From NCBI GenBank assembly GCA_034433615.1, contig DAOUAJ010000053.1:1-22328 (forward strand): a stretch of DNA of 22,328 nucleotides, in the 5' to 3' direction. The notes beneath the pieces are model-generated. The model was not told the DNA's origin. It saw only the letters and a list, made by a program, of their open reading frames with translations, and did not search any database. Made by a program: the position numbers and the translations under genes. Below are positions 1-8,124 of the stretch, piece after piece; within the stretch, counting starts at the first letter, position 1, and each line of letters opens with the position of its first letter. This stretch comes from DAOUAJ01 sp034433615. Its GTDB lineage: Bacteria; Chloroflexota; Anaerolineae; DUEN01.

Positions 1-1
1 G

Positions 2-304
2 ACGGCCGATCATCCTCAGCGGGAGCGCTTTACCCGTTTGCAGCCTCATGTGGACGATCCTCAGGTATTGGATGAGGCTCAGCGGATCCTCATCAACTGT
101 GGGGCGGTGAGCTACTGCATCTATCACCTGGTCCAACGCTATCAGACCAGTCAGCGGTTGCTGCAACAGTTGCTCCTGGCAGACCCTACACCGATGATCG
201 AGCTGCTGGAGGCTGAAGTTGCGCCTTTGCGCGAATGGTTGCATACTATGGGTGTGGAGATCCCGCCAGAGTTAGTGGAGCAGCCGTATGAACGCGAACG
301 ATAA
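2..304 (+). CDS. Probable polyprenyl synthetase, C-terminal part (5' end outside window)
   Basis: The frame is open from base 2 with no start codon needed inside the window, so this is the 3' end of a longer gene; about 100 residues are visible. The helical pattern with GAVSYCIYHLVQRYQTSQRL resembles the C-terminal helices of trans-isoprenyl diphosphate synthases (a small-x-GA-x-x-Y step, then a helix ending in a leucine-rich stretch). Those enzymes condense isopentenyl diphosphate units to make polyprenyl diphosphates for quinones or lipids. The DDxxD catalytic motifs would lie upstream and cannot be seen, so the family call is tentative. The stop codon overlaps the start of the histidine kinase gene by 17 bases, which implies co-transcription and probably translational coupling. 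Confidence 0.45.
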   Translation, partial: TADHPQRERFTRLQPHVDDPQVLDEAQRILINCGAVSYCIYHLVQRYQTSQRLLQQLLLADPTPMIELLEAEVAPLREWLHTMGVEIPPELVEQPYERER

Positions 305-2873
305 ATCTTTTTTCGCCCCCCGCATAGATGTCCTGTTAGGCCTGCTGGCTGTGGGAGTGCTACTCATTTGCCTTTACTACACCTTTGCCTATGTGTTCCT
401 GACATCTTATCCTGGCTTTGAGCACGATGCCCAATGGGTAGTTTTGTCTTTTGATGAGACTTGTGATAGTCATCCGGACTGGTGTGCGGCCAACCGAGAT
501 ACATTACAAGTAGGAGATCATCTGCTCACAATTGGCGATCTCACGTACCAGAAATATTGGAGTGATAACACTGTTGTCCCGTTTGCAGGATACAAACCAG
601 GTGATTTTGTCCCTATTACCTTCGTCAGGGATGGCGTCGTTCAACAGACTCGATGGCAGATGTTAGGCCCCACGCCAGCGCGCCAGCGCTTTCGCTGGGC
701 CGTCATGCTCCCCTTCGTGCCGTTCTGGCTGGCGGGCACCATCGTCCTGCTCTTCCTGCGCCCACGTGACATTCGGTGGTGCCTATTAGTGGCCTTCAAC
801 TACCTCACTGCCATGTGGTGGGCAATAGGAGCTGTCTCGTCCACACAAGTTGCAATGTCCTCGCCTTTGCTTCGTGTGCTGTCGTGGTTGTTGGTTCCTA
901 TCTACCTTCATCTGCATGTGCTGGTACCGGCGCCCCTCTTCGCCCGGCCCTACCGTTACCCGCTGGCTCTGCTCTACGCGCTGGCGGTCATCCTGGCCGG
1001 GTTGGGGTTCCTTCAGCTTTCGCCGTCCTGGGTCTATTATCTGAGTCTGCTGGTCGCTGCAGCGGGGAGCACGGGGATGCTCCTGGCCCGCTTGCGAGGC
1101 AAGGTCTCGCCCTCGGCGCGTTTGGCCACACGTCAGATGTTGGCCGGCATAGCGTTAGCATTTGGGCCCGGCATCGTGCTGTGGGTGGTTCCAGGGCTGA
1201 TTAATGCTCCCCCGTCTGGTTTGCTGAACTTCTATCTCATCACCCTGGCGGTAGCGTCACTGCCGTTTTTCTACATCTACGCTCTATACAAGCGCCGGCT
1301 AGGGGGGCTTGAGTTCCGGGCCAATCGGGTCTTGAGCCTGTTCAGCTTCCTGATCCTCTATCTGACCGCGTTCGTGCTGACCTTTGCGATCCTTGGCCAG
1401 GGGATCGCGTTGACACCTCAGGCGCTCGGCTTTGCTCTGAGCCTTTCTGTGGCTTTTATCACGGCGGGCCTGTTCCTGCGGGCGCCCTTCCAGCGATTCA
1501 TTGACCGCCTGGCTTACGGCACCGTGCATAATCCCGACGACATCGTGCGCGCCTTCGCCAATGAGATCCCCAGAGCGCTCAACCGGGAGAGACTGATCCA
1601 GTTGTTGACCCACGAAGTTACCCCCAGTTTGCTGATCCGTCAGTTTGCCATTTACCTGGTCACAGACGGTCAGGCGGCGCTCTTCTACGCCAGTGGGGTT
1701 ACGCTCGATCCTGCAACGGATGCTTCTCAGCAGATTCGCGACCTGTTGACCACGGCGAAGCGCTATCGTCCCCCTGAGTTCGATAGCGAGAGTGCATCTC
1801 AGGATGGGCAGGGGTTCGACTGGGTACGGCTGACCATTCCCATCGAAGTCGGCGGAAAGACTGTCGGCGCCTGGTTGTTGGGTGGCCGTGACCCCGACGA
1901 CTATTATCCCCGCCCTGACATTGAACTGTTGGCCACCCTGGCGAGCCAGATCGGCATTGCCCTGGAGACAGCACACCTCATCGAGGAGTTGCAGCGGCGG
2001 GCCTCTGAGCTGGAGAAAGCGTACCAGGAACTTCAGGAGCTGGATCGCCTCAAAGACGAGTTCGTGCAGAACGTCTCCCACGAACTACGCACGCCTTTAG
2101 CTTTGGTGAGGGGATACACGGAGCTCTTGCTGGAGGGCCCCTTAGGGGAACTTGGCTCTGAGCAACGCGAGGCGCTGGAGACTATCCTTGAGCGCACAGA
2201 GGCGGTCATCCGCCTGGTCAATGATATCCTGAGCTTCCAAAAAATCTCGACGGAATCTTTGGCGTATGAGCCAATTGCCCTCGACGAGCTGGCCCGGTCC
2301 TGCCTCGAAACTGCCGAGATCATTGCACAGAAGAAAGCACAGGGGAAGAAAGCGTATCAGTTTGAGCTCGATACAGCCGAGGGTGTGCCAACGATCTGGG
2401 GGGACCGCAACCGTCTCAGGCAGGTATTTGACAACCTTTTGGACAACGCCATCAAATTCAGCCCGGAGGGAGGGCGGATCACAATACAAATCCGCCTATG
2501 CCATTACCATTTTATCTCCCGCCAGACCGATACGCCACAAGAGCCGGCCGTTGAAGTCATGATTAGCGATCAGGGGATCGGCATTCCCGCCGATCAGCTT
2601 GATCGCATCTGGGAGCGATTTTATCAGGTGGACGGGTCCACCACGCGCCAGTTTGGCGGGGTGGGGCTGGGACTGGCCATCGTGCGTAGCATCGTACAGG
2701 CCCACGGAGGCGCCATCTGGGCGACAAGCGAGGTGGGCGCTGGAACCACCTTTCACTTTGTTCTGCCAGTGCTACCACCGCTTGCTCAGACTGCTGGCCC
2801 CGGCGACGGTGGTCAGACAAAAAGCGGTCAGCCATCAGCTATCAGCTATCAGCCAACGACGACAGGTGACTAG
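288..2873 (+). CDS. Membrane sensor histidine kinase (PDZ-like region, multi-TM, GAF, HisKA, HATPase)
   Basis: An 861-residue orphan sensor kinase. One membrane helix (about residues 14-39) is followed by an extracytoplasmic stretch (about 45-128) with a PDZ-like look (VGDHLLTIGD) and two Cys. A block of about eight or nine membrane segments runs from 137 to 405. A GAF-like domain (about 440-565) leads through a coiled coil (ELEKAYQELQELDRLKDEF) into HisKA, with phospho-acceptor His598 in NVSHELRTP. The HATPase domain shows the N box (DNLLDNAIKFS, Asn720), the G1 box DQGIGIP (Asp761) and the G2 box GVGLGLAIV. It should autophosphorylate and pass phosphate to a response regulator; none is adjacent. 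ATG 288 has GGAG 7 bases upstream. The last residues (SAISYQP) are translated from an intergenic heptamer repeat, so the original stop may have been earlier. Confidence 0.9.
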   Translation: MNANDKSFFAPRIDVLLGLLAVGVLLICLYYTFAYVFLTSYPGFEHDAQWVVLSFDETCDSHPDWCAANRDTLQVGDHLLTIGDLTYQKYWSDNTVVPFAGYKPGDFVPITFVRDGVVQQTRWQMLGPTPARQRFRWAVMLPFVPFWLAGTIVLLFLRPRDIRWCLLVAFNYLTAMWWAIGAVSSTQVAMSSPLLRVLSWLLVPIYLHLHVLVPAPLFARPYRYPLALLYALAVILAGLGFLQLSPSWVYYLSLLVAAAGSTGMLLARLRGKVSPSARLATRQMLAGIALAFGPGIVLWVVPGLINAPPSGLLNFYLITLAVASLPFFYIYALYKRRLGGLEFRANRVLSLFSFLILYLTAFVLTFAILGQGIALTPQALGFALSLSVAFITAGLFLRAPFQRFIDRLAYGTVHNPDDIVRAFANEIPRALNRERLIQLLTHEVTPSLLIRQFAIYLVTDGQAALFYASGVTLDPATDASQQIRDLLTTAKRYRPPEFDSESASQDGQGFDWVRLTIPIEVGGKTVGAWLLGGRDPDDYYPRPDIELLATLASQIGIALETAHLIEELQRRASELEKAYQELQELDRLKDEFVQNVSHELRTPLALVRGYTELLLEGPLGELGSEQREALETILERTEAVIRLVNDILSFQKISTESLAYEPIALDELARSCLETAEIIAQKKAQGKKAYQFELDTAEGVPTIWGDRNRLRQVFDNLLDNAIKFSPEGGRITIQIRLCHYHFISRQTDTPQEPAVEVMISDQGIGIPADQLDRIWERFYQVDGSTTRQFGGVGLGLAIVRSIVQAHGGAIWATSEVGAGTTFHFVLPVLPPLAQTAGPGDGGQTKSGQPSAISYQPTTTGD

Positions 2874-3041
2874 TGGCCTTCCCTGGCCCCTGGCCCCTCT
2901 ACGAAGACAGGCTGCACCCTGGCCTGCCCATCGGCTCAGGGCAGACGACGTCCAGGGCAGGCTGCGAAGACCACAGGCAGCTAATAGCTGATTGCTAATA
3001 GCTGATTGCTAATAGCTGACCGCTGATTGCTGACCGCTATT
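2827..3041. repeat. Heptamer repeat block, ATYAGCN family, inverted arms around a GC-rich spacer
   Basis: The left arm, 2827-2854, is four heptamers (gtcagcc, atcagct, atcagct, atcagcc). The right arm, 2979-3041, is nine heptamers in the opposite sense (agctaat, agctgat, tgctaat and so on). The period is exactly 7. The left arm lies inside the 3' end of the kinase gene and the right arm touches the pheT stop codon at 3041-3043. The spacer holds cct-ggcc-rich hairpin sequence (2915-2962). No gene is seen in 2874-3040. Confidence 0.85.
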
Positions 3042-5545
3042 TACCCCCGCAATCGTGCCTCTAATCTCTGCTCCAGGTGGCGAACGATCCGCTCTCGCAC
3101 CCTGGCCACCTCTTCGTCCGTCAAGGTGCGGTCGGGCGCCTGGTAAGTCAGCGCGTAGGCCAACGACTTCTTGCCGGCCGGCACCGGCGCACCCCGGTAG
3201 AGGTCGAACAGGGTCACGCTTTGTAACAGACGTCCACCTGCCTCCCGGATGACCGCCTCCACTCGCTCGCCTGGCACTTCCTCGTCCACGACGACGGCCA
3301 GGTCCTCTTTCACGGCCGGGAAGGGCGAGACGGGCTGTAGCTTGCGTATCCGGCCGTGTCGTTCGATCAACGGTCGCAGATGGAGCCTGGCCAGCGCCAC
3401 CCGCTGCGCGGGCAGGTCGAACGCCTCACGCACCGCCGCGGCCACCTCGCCCAGGACACCGATACGCAGCTCACCGGCCGGGTCTCCTGTCGCCAACACG
3501 ATCTCGGCCGCGCGCCCTGGCTGGAACGTCGGGTGCTGAATCGGGCGGTAGGTTATCCCCTCGAGGCCCAACCGCGCCAGCAACGTCTCGATCACCCCTT
3601 TCAGATCAAAGAAGTCCAACGGCTCCTCGTTCTTATTGAGCCAGCCGCCCAGGCCGCGCGGCCCCATCATGGCGATGCCCAGCCGCGGCTCCTCATCCGG
3701 CAACTCCTGGCCCGCCACTTTGAGGTACACCCGGCCGATCTCGAAGATAGCGACGCGCTTAACGAAGCGCAGGTGGGAGCGTACAACATCCAGTAGACTG
3801 GCCTCCAGCGTGCGGCGCAGATGCGTGCGGTCGCTAGTCATGGGATTAGTCAGGCTCATGTAGGCGGATTCATCCACCGGCTGACCGGGGTACAGCCGCG
3901 CCTCGGCGGCCGGGGTGGTCAGAGGGTAGGTGATCACCTCTTGCAAGCCGGCACCCACCAGGATATCGCGAATCTGCTCTTCGAGCTGGAGCTGAGGATT
4001 ATCACGCTGTGGCGGCAGTTCGTCCCGGATCAAAGTGGACGGTAGCCGGTCGTAGCCCCAGACCCGGCTGACTTCCTCGATCAGGTCCACCGGCTGGGTG
4101 ACGTCCAGCCGGTAACTGGGCACGGTGACGCGCAGCACACCATCGCCTGTCTGCGCCGTGTCGAACTCCAGCGAACGCAGGATGCGCTCTACCTCATCAG
4201 GAGGCACGTCGGCGCCCAGGATACGCGGCACATCGCGCAGGCGTAGATTGATCACGGTAGGCTCCCGTCGGCCAGGGTACAGATCTGCATACAGCGGTTC
4301 CGCCTTGCCCTCTGCCAGCTCTTCCATCAACTGGCAGGCGCGGGCCAGCGCTTTGACCGTCAGCTCGGGATCAACGCGCTTCCCGAAGCGGGTAGATGCC
4401 TCGCTGAAGAGCTGCAACATCTTCCCCGTGCGCCGATTATTGATGAAGTCGAAATTGGCCGACTCCAGCAGTACGTCGGTGGTACGTTCTGTGACCTCCG
4501 ACTCCAGACCACCCATGACGCCCGCGATCGCTACGGGGCCACCGCCATCGGTGATGAGCAGCATTTCCGGGTCCAGCACCCGTTCCACGCCGTCCAGCGT
4601 GGTCATGCGCTCACCGGGGCGGGCGCGGCGGACGATGATGGCCGGCCGTGTGCTGCCGGGGCGCGGGCGCAACATGGCGTGGTCGAAGGCATGCAGTGGC
4701 TGACCCAGCTCCAACATGACGTAGTTCGTGATGTCCACGATGTTGTTGATAGGGCGCATGCCGGCACGTTGCAGCCGCCGCTGCATCCAGGCTGGCGATG
4801 GGCCGATCCGGACACCGCGGATCATGGCAGCAGAGTAGCGGCCGCACAAGTCGGGATCGGCGATCTCCAGGTCCAGCCAAGGGGCGTCCGGGCGTATCTC
4901 CACCGGCTGGCGGTCGAGGATGGTGAGCACGTCCAGGCGAGCCTGTTGGTCGGTGAGGGCGGCCACCTCGCGGGCGATGCCGGTCACGCTGTACAGGTAG
5001 GCGAATCCGCCTTTGATGTCGAAGGTGAGCACGATGTCGCCCAGATAGTCAGCCAGAGGCATGCCCACCGGCGCATCGGCCGGCAGGTACAGGATCCCCT
5101 CGTGGTCGTCGGACAGGCCCAGCTCTTTCTCGGAACAGACCATGCCTTCCGAGCGCACACCGCGAATTTTGGTGGGCTTGAGCTTGAGTTTGCGGCCGTC
5201 GTCGGCATGGCCATCAATCAGCTCCGCTCCCACCATCGCGAAGGCGACCTTGAGCGGGCCCGGAAGTGGCTGGCCCTCGTACTGTTTGACGTTGGGCGCG
5301 CCGGTGACGACGGTGAGCGGCTCGGCTGCGCCGTAGTCCACTGTCGCCAGGGTGAGCCGATCAGCGTCGGGGTGGGGCTCGACGCGCACGATCTGCCCCA
5401 CGACGATCTTCTCGCGGTCCCAATCTGCGCCGATGTGCTCGATCGTTTCGACTTCCAGGCCGGCCAGCGTCAGCCGCTCGGCCAGCTCCTCGACCGGCAT
5501 GGTGATCTCTACAAAATCTTTCAGCCAGGAAAGAGGTACTTTCAT
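3041..5545 (-). CDS. pheT: Phenylalanine--tRNA ligase beta subunit
   Basis: This 834-residue subunit pairs with PheS as an alpha2beta2 enzyme that charges tRNA-Phe in the cytoplasm. It starts MKVPLSWLKDFVEI, as is typical. A tRNA-binding OB-fold (EMAP-like) lies at about 40-155 (GQIVRVEPHPDADRL). B3/4 editing-type and B5 domains follow in the middle (PINNIVDITNYVMLELGQPLH; GKRVDPELT), and an FDX-ACB anticodon-binding domain ends the protein (SPFPAVKEDLAVVVD at about 740 to the end). The length is normal. ATG 5545 has GAGG upstream. It lies 17 bases downstream of pheS and is presumably controlled by the T-box upstream of pheS. Its TAA stop abuts a heptamer repeat block. Confidence 0.97.
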   Translation of the reverse strand: MKVPLSWLKDFVEITMPVEELAERLTLAGLEVETIEHIGADWDREKIVVGQIVRVEPHPDADRLTLATVDYGAAEPLTVVTGAPNVKQYEGQPLPGPLKVAFAMVGAELIDGHADDGRKLKLKPTKIRGVRSEGMVCSEKELGLSDDHEGILYLPADAPVGMPLADYLGDIVLTFDIKGGFAYLYSVTGIAREVAALTDQQARLDVLTILDRQPVEIRPDAPWLDLEIADPDLCGRYSAAMIRGVRIGPSPAWMQRRLQRAGMRPINNIVDITNYVMLELGQPLHAFDHAMLRPRPGSTRPAIIVRRARPGERMTTLDGVERVLDPEMLLITDGGGPVAIAGVMGGLESEVTERTTDVLLESANFDFINNRRTGKMLQLFSEASTRFGKRVDPELTVKALARACQLMEELAEGKAEPLYADLYPGRREPTVINLRLRDVPRILGADVPPDEVERILRSLEFDTAQTGDGVLRVTVPSYRLDVTQPVDLIEEVSRVWGYDRLPSTLIRDELPPQRDNPQLQLEEQIRDILVGAGLQEVITYPLTTPAAEARLYPGQPVDESAYMSLTNPMTSDRTHLRRTLEASLLDVVRSHLRFVKRVAIFEIGRVYLKVAGQELPDEEPRLGIAMMGPRGLGGWLNKNEEPLDFFDLKGVIETLLARLGLEGITYRPIQHPTFQPGRAAEIVLATGDPAGELRIGVLGEVAAAVREAFDLPAQRVALARLHLRPLIERHGRIRKLQPVSPFPAVKEDLAVVVDEEVPGERVEAVIREAGGRLLQSVTLFDLYRGAPVPAGKKSLAYALTYQAPDRTLTDEEVARVRERIVRHLEQRLEARLRG

Positions 5546-5562
5546 GGTCGTTTCCTCGTTGA

Positions 5563-6585
5563 CTACAACTGTCCCAAAAACCGTGGATCGTTCGAGTAGA
5601 AGTATCGAATGTCATCAATCCCGTACTTGAGCATGGTGGGGCGCTCCACACCCATGCCAAAGGCGTAGCCGGTGAACTCGTCGGGGTCGTAGCCGCCGTT
5701 GCGCAGCACGGTGGGATGCACCATCCCCGCGCCGGCGATCTCCAGCCAGCCAGTGTACTTGCACACGCGGCACCCCTTCCCCTCGCATAAGATGCAATCC
5801 ATGTCCACTTCCACACTGGGCTCGGTGAAGGGAAAGTACGAGCCACGGAAACGTAAGCGGCGTGCCCCGCCGTACATCCGGCGGGCGAAGTTCTCCACCG
5901 TGCCCTTCAGATCGGCCAGCGTGATGTCGTGGCCAACGGCCAGCCCCTCTACTTGGTAGAACATGAAATCGGCGCGGGCGGTAACCTGTTCGTAGCGATA
6001 ACACTTACCGGGCAAGATCACCCGGATCGGTGCAGGGCAAAACTCCCGCATGGCATGGATTTGTCCTGGGCTGGTGTGGGTGCGCAGCAGGACGCGATCG
6101 TTCACCCAGAAGGTGTCCCACATATCGCGCGCCGGGTGGTGAGGCGGCATGTTGAGCAGGCCAAAGTTGTACTCGTCCAGTTCTACCTCGCGCGCGTCGT
6201 ACACCTGGAACCCCATCTCGGCGAAGATCTCATAGATGCGACGCAGCGATTGGGTAGTGGGATGCAACCGGCCCAGCGCCACCGGACGGCCGGGCAGGGT
6301 GACATCTACCGCGTCGGCGGCCAGCCGTGCTTGCGTCTCCGCCGCCCTGATCTCCGCTTCACGCTGAGTGTAGGCGGCCTCCAAGGTTTGCTTGACCTGG
6401 TTGGCGGCCTGACCCACGACAGGGCGCTCTCCTGGGGGTAGTTTGCCCAGCCTCCCCATAATTGTAGCCAGAGCACCGCGCCGGCCCAGGTAGCGCACCC
6501 GCCACTCGGCCAGCGCCTGCCGGTCGCCTGCGCTGGCGAGCGCAGCCATCGCCTCCTCTTGCAATGCTCGCAGTTGTTCCAGCAT
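5563..6585 (-). CDS. pheS: Phenylalanine--tRNA ligase alpha subunit
   Basis: This 340-residue catalytic subunit is a class II aminoacyl-tRNA synthetase. Residues 1-90 form the N-terminal helical coiled coil that binds tRNA. Class II motif 2 is seen in FRGSYFPFTEPSVEVDM (about 246-260) and motif 3 in GMGVERPTMLKYGIDDIRYF. A Cys4 cluster C-x2-C-x4-C-x2-C (about 263-275) precedes GWLEIAGAGMVHP; many bacterial PheS proteins carry this insertion, which may bind zinc. ATG 6585 has a very strong Shine-Dalgarno (AAGGAGGG). It is the first gene after the T-box leader, so phenylalanine limitation should raise expression. Confidence 0.97.
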   Translation of the reverse strand: MLEQLRALQEEAMAALASAGDRQALAEWRVRYLGRRGALATIMGRLGKLPPGERPVVGQAANQVKQTLEAAYTQREAEIRAAETQARLAADAVDVTLPGRPVALGRLHPTTQSLRRIYEIFAEMGFQVYDAREVELDEYNFGLLNMPPHHPARDMWDTFWVNDRVLLRTHTSPGQIHAMREFCPAPIRVILPGKCYRYEQVTARADFMFYQVEGLAVGHDITLADLKGTVENFARRMYGGARRLRFRGSYFPFTEPSVEVDMDCILCEGKGCRVCKYTGWLEIAGAGMVHPTVLRNGGYDPDEFTGYAFGMGVERPTMLKYGIDDIRYFYSNDPRFLGQL

Positions 6586-6600
6586 ATCTCCCTCCTTGAC

Positions 6601-6671
6601 TATCAGCTTTCAGCCATCAGCTATCACTGGCCGACGAGCTGAGGGCCGAAAGCTGACCGCTAACCGCTAAA
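6601..6671. repeat. Heptamer repeat hairpin, ATYAGCN family
   Basis: The left arm 6601-6628 (tatcagc, tttcagc, catcagc, tatcact) and right arm 6637-6671 (agctgag, ggccgaa, agctgac, cgctaac, cgctaaa) are inverted with respect to each other with period 7. The block lies between the T-box terminator and the pheS ribosome site and overlaps the end of the terminator's U tract. Confidence 0.8.
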
Positions 6672-6706
6672 AAAAAGTCGCACCTCGTCAGGGACGAAGC
6701 GCGACT
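6669..6706 (-). terminator. Intrinsic terminator of the pheST T-box
   Basis: A stem of 13-14 base pairs with two G-U wobbles (arms 6677-6689 and 6693-6705) and a 3-nt loop is followed on the minus strand by eight U (6669-6676). It is the alternative structure to the T-box antiterminator. Confidence 0.93.
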
Positions 6707-7043
6707 GGGTCGCATTCCGCGGTACCACCCTGCTTGCCGGCTATGGCCGGCCCCTCAGCCTGACGGCCCACATCCGTGGACGATCGGCGGCCCCGCTAAC
6801 GGTGGGCTTCCGGAACGGACTACTGGTCAGCCTGTGATGAAACACCAGGCTAACGTTCACCCGTCGGCTCAGGAGCGAACTTCAGCGGGGTTCCACCCGG
6901 CCGGGCTCTCAGTCTGCCCTGGACCTCGTGCAGGCCAGGGTCTACGGCCCGGCTTCCCTGTGAGCTTTCCGCCCGCCTACTCCTCTCCGTCATCGCCTTT
7001 CTTCAGGGATGCTCCAGGTGACCGGCACTTGCAGAATACCGGT
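6669..7043 (-). promoter_or_regulatory. T-box riboswitch (tRNA-Phe sensing) upstream of pheST
   Basis: Read on the minus strand, the leader contains the conserved T-box motif GGGTGGTACCGCGGAA (6715-6730). Its UGGU bulge would pair with an ACCA tRNA end. Stem I carries CTGAGAG and then GAAG-TTC-GCTCC; the specifier position in this conserved context holds UUC (6877-6879), a Phe codon, as expected for pheS. The antiterminator can form by pairing CAGGG (6728-6732) with the CCCTG (6689-6693) that otherwise lies in the terminator. Known mechanism: uncharged tRNA-Phe stabilises the antiterminator and allows transcription into pheST. Stem I is enlarged by a hairpin at 6914-6940 that matches a repeat seen elsewhere in the window. 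Confidence 0.95.
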
Positions 7044-7053
7044 TACCTCTAAC

Positions 7054-7134
7054 CATTAGTGTCAACTTAGGGCTCAAAGGCCCGTCCCCGGGCCGCCCCG
7101 AGGACGGGGCTCAGAGCTTAAGTTGACACAGATG
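7054..7134. mobile_element. 81-bp MITE-like palindromic element with 10-bp target duplication
   Basis: The direct repeat TACCTCTAAC occurs at 7044-7053 and 7135-7144 and encloses 81 bp. The ends are near-perfect inverted repeats: CATTAGTGTCAACTTA at the left and the complement of CATCTGTGTCAACTTA at the right (14 of 16 match). The inner part is almost wholly self-complementary (7060-7128). There is no coding capacity. Terminal CAT and a 10-bp duplication are features known from some IS4-superfamily groups (IS231, ISH8), but the parent transposase is not in the window. The element lies in the 5' leader of pheST, directly downstream of the promoter. Confidence 0.8.
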
Positions 7135-7150
7135 TACCTCTAACAAGCAA

Positions 7151-7179
7151 AGTATATGCCGTCTGCGCCTTTTTGTCAA
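7151..7179 (-). promoter_or_regulatory. Sigma70-type promoter of pheST leader
   Basis: On the minus strand TTGACA (7174-7179), a 17-base spacer, then TATACT (7151-7156). Transcription should start near 7144, which is the outer edge of the MITE target duplication. Confidence 0.88.
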
Positions 7180-7243
7180 AAGTGCTTTTCGCGAAGCACC
7201 GCTTCGTCCACGAAACTATGAGATCGGTAGAAGCAAGGCCGCG

Positions 7244-7894
7244 TCAATTCAAGTCGTTCTGAGGGCCGCGCTGCCAGACAACGTGACATCGTTTGCAGGC
7301 GGGGAAGACAACCTCGTCGGCCAGGAAGTCCAGTTCCTTCGGGAGGTCCCGATGGCTGACATGGCAATCATTGCAATACAAGGCATTAGCGGCCGTATTG
7401 GCCCGGACCCCCGGATCGGCGTTGTATTCGCTCAAGTAGTAATGAAAGTGGTTCTCGAACTCTCGCTCCGTCAGCGCGTCACCATGGCAGCGGCTGCACC
7501 CGGCATTAGAGAGCCACTCGAAGCGATGTTGACCTGCTGCGTCGCTACCGTCGTCGCCCAAGGTCCACTTGACCGTGTTGATCACGCCCAAAGCAAGGGC
7601 AACAGTCCGATGGCCCAGGCTATTGTCGCCCCGGTGGCAGGCCACGCAGTTGACGATCTGAGTTGAACGGTCGTCACGTTGGAGGGTGACGACGTAGTGC
7701 AACGCGGCCAGGTTAGGGCTATCGTCGGGGCGGGCACGCGCCGCTTGATCCACGTAGAGGACCTCCAGGGGGGTGTGGCAACTGGCACAGAACTGGTTAT
7801 TCTCTTCCACGTGACTCACCGTCACAGCGGAGACAAGTGTCATCAACAGGGCTACAGCGGCGGCGATCAAGCCGGCGCGTATCCAACCTGGCAT
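7244..7894 (-). CDS. Membrane-anchored pentaheme cytochrome c
   Basis: The protein has 216 residues. An N-terminal hydrophobic helix (about 7-26) with one upstream Arg would anchor it in the membrane with the rest outside the cytoplasm. Five CxxCH haem-binding motifs are seen: CASCH 36-40, CVACH 83-87, CSRCH 133-137, CNDCH 174-178 and CKRCH 200-204. Additional His residues (for example in HFHYY and HVSHRD) could be distal ligands. The first motif in the context NNQFCASCHTPLE recalls NapC/NrfH-type quinol-oxidising cytochromes, but the haem number and length do not match a named family closely. A role in electron transfer across the membrane is inferred. AGGAGG lies 5 bases before ATG 7894. 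No oxidoreductase partner is adjacent. Confidence 0.85.
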   Translation of the reverse strand: MPGWIRAGLIAAAVALLMTLVSAVTVSHVEENNQFCASCHTPLEVLYVDQAARARPDDSPNLAALHYVVTLQRDDRSTQIVNCVACHRGDNSLGHRTVALALGVINTVKWTLGDDGSDAAGQHRFEWLSNAGCSRCHGDALTEREFENHFHYYLSEYNADPGVRANTAANALYCNDCHVSHRDLPKELDFLADEVVFPACKRCHVVWQRGPQNDLN

Positions 7895-8059
7895 GGTTGC
7901 CTCCTAGGGGGTACCAAACCCAAAGAGCCTCTGCCTACCCCCTGTGCCTGGTCACCCTGGCCAGTCGTCCAGGGCGGCAGGCAGCTTGTCCTCGTCAGAG
8001 GAGCCAAGGGACAGGCTGGCAATCAAGCCAGGGAAGACCCTTCGGGGCTTGTTTCGCCG

Positions 8060-8065
8060 ATTATA
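8060..8065 (-). promoter_or_regulatory. Candidate -10 element for the cytochrome gene
   Basis: The minus strand reads TATAAT at 8060-8065 with no convincing -35 box at 16-18 bases. It would give a leader of about 160 bases to the cytochrome start. Apart from this, the divergent promoter below and a small CCCTGGCC/GTCCAGGGC hairpin repeat (7953-7982), nothing is recognised in the 311-base gap 7895-8205. Confidence 0.4.
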
Positions 8066-8124
8066 CTCGTTTGCTGACAACAACACCGTAAGCTCAGAGT
8101 GAATTGAGTGCATTTCACCTATGA

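Noticed and set aside
1299..2081. 260-residue minus-strand frame opposite the histidine kinase
   Set aside because: The plus strand encodes the recognised membrane, GAF and HisKA domains here; the minus frame has no recognisable motif.
2979..3041. Possible CRISPR-like array
   Set aside because: Units are 7 bases with no spacers; it is a tandem degenerate repeat, not repeat-spacer alternation.
4679..5599. 306-residue plus-strand frame
   Set aside because: It is antisense to pheT and pheS over its whole length, has no family resemblance, and arises from GC-rich codon bias.
6834..7052. 72-residue plus-strand frame in the pheST leader
   Set aside because: It covers the T-box stem I region, which is explained by RNA structure on the other strand.
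7192..7206. Hairpin CGAAGC-ACC-GCTTCG as a terminator of the cytochrome gene
   Set aside because: The stem is only 6 base pairs and no U tract follows on the minus strand.
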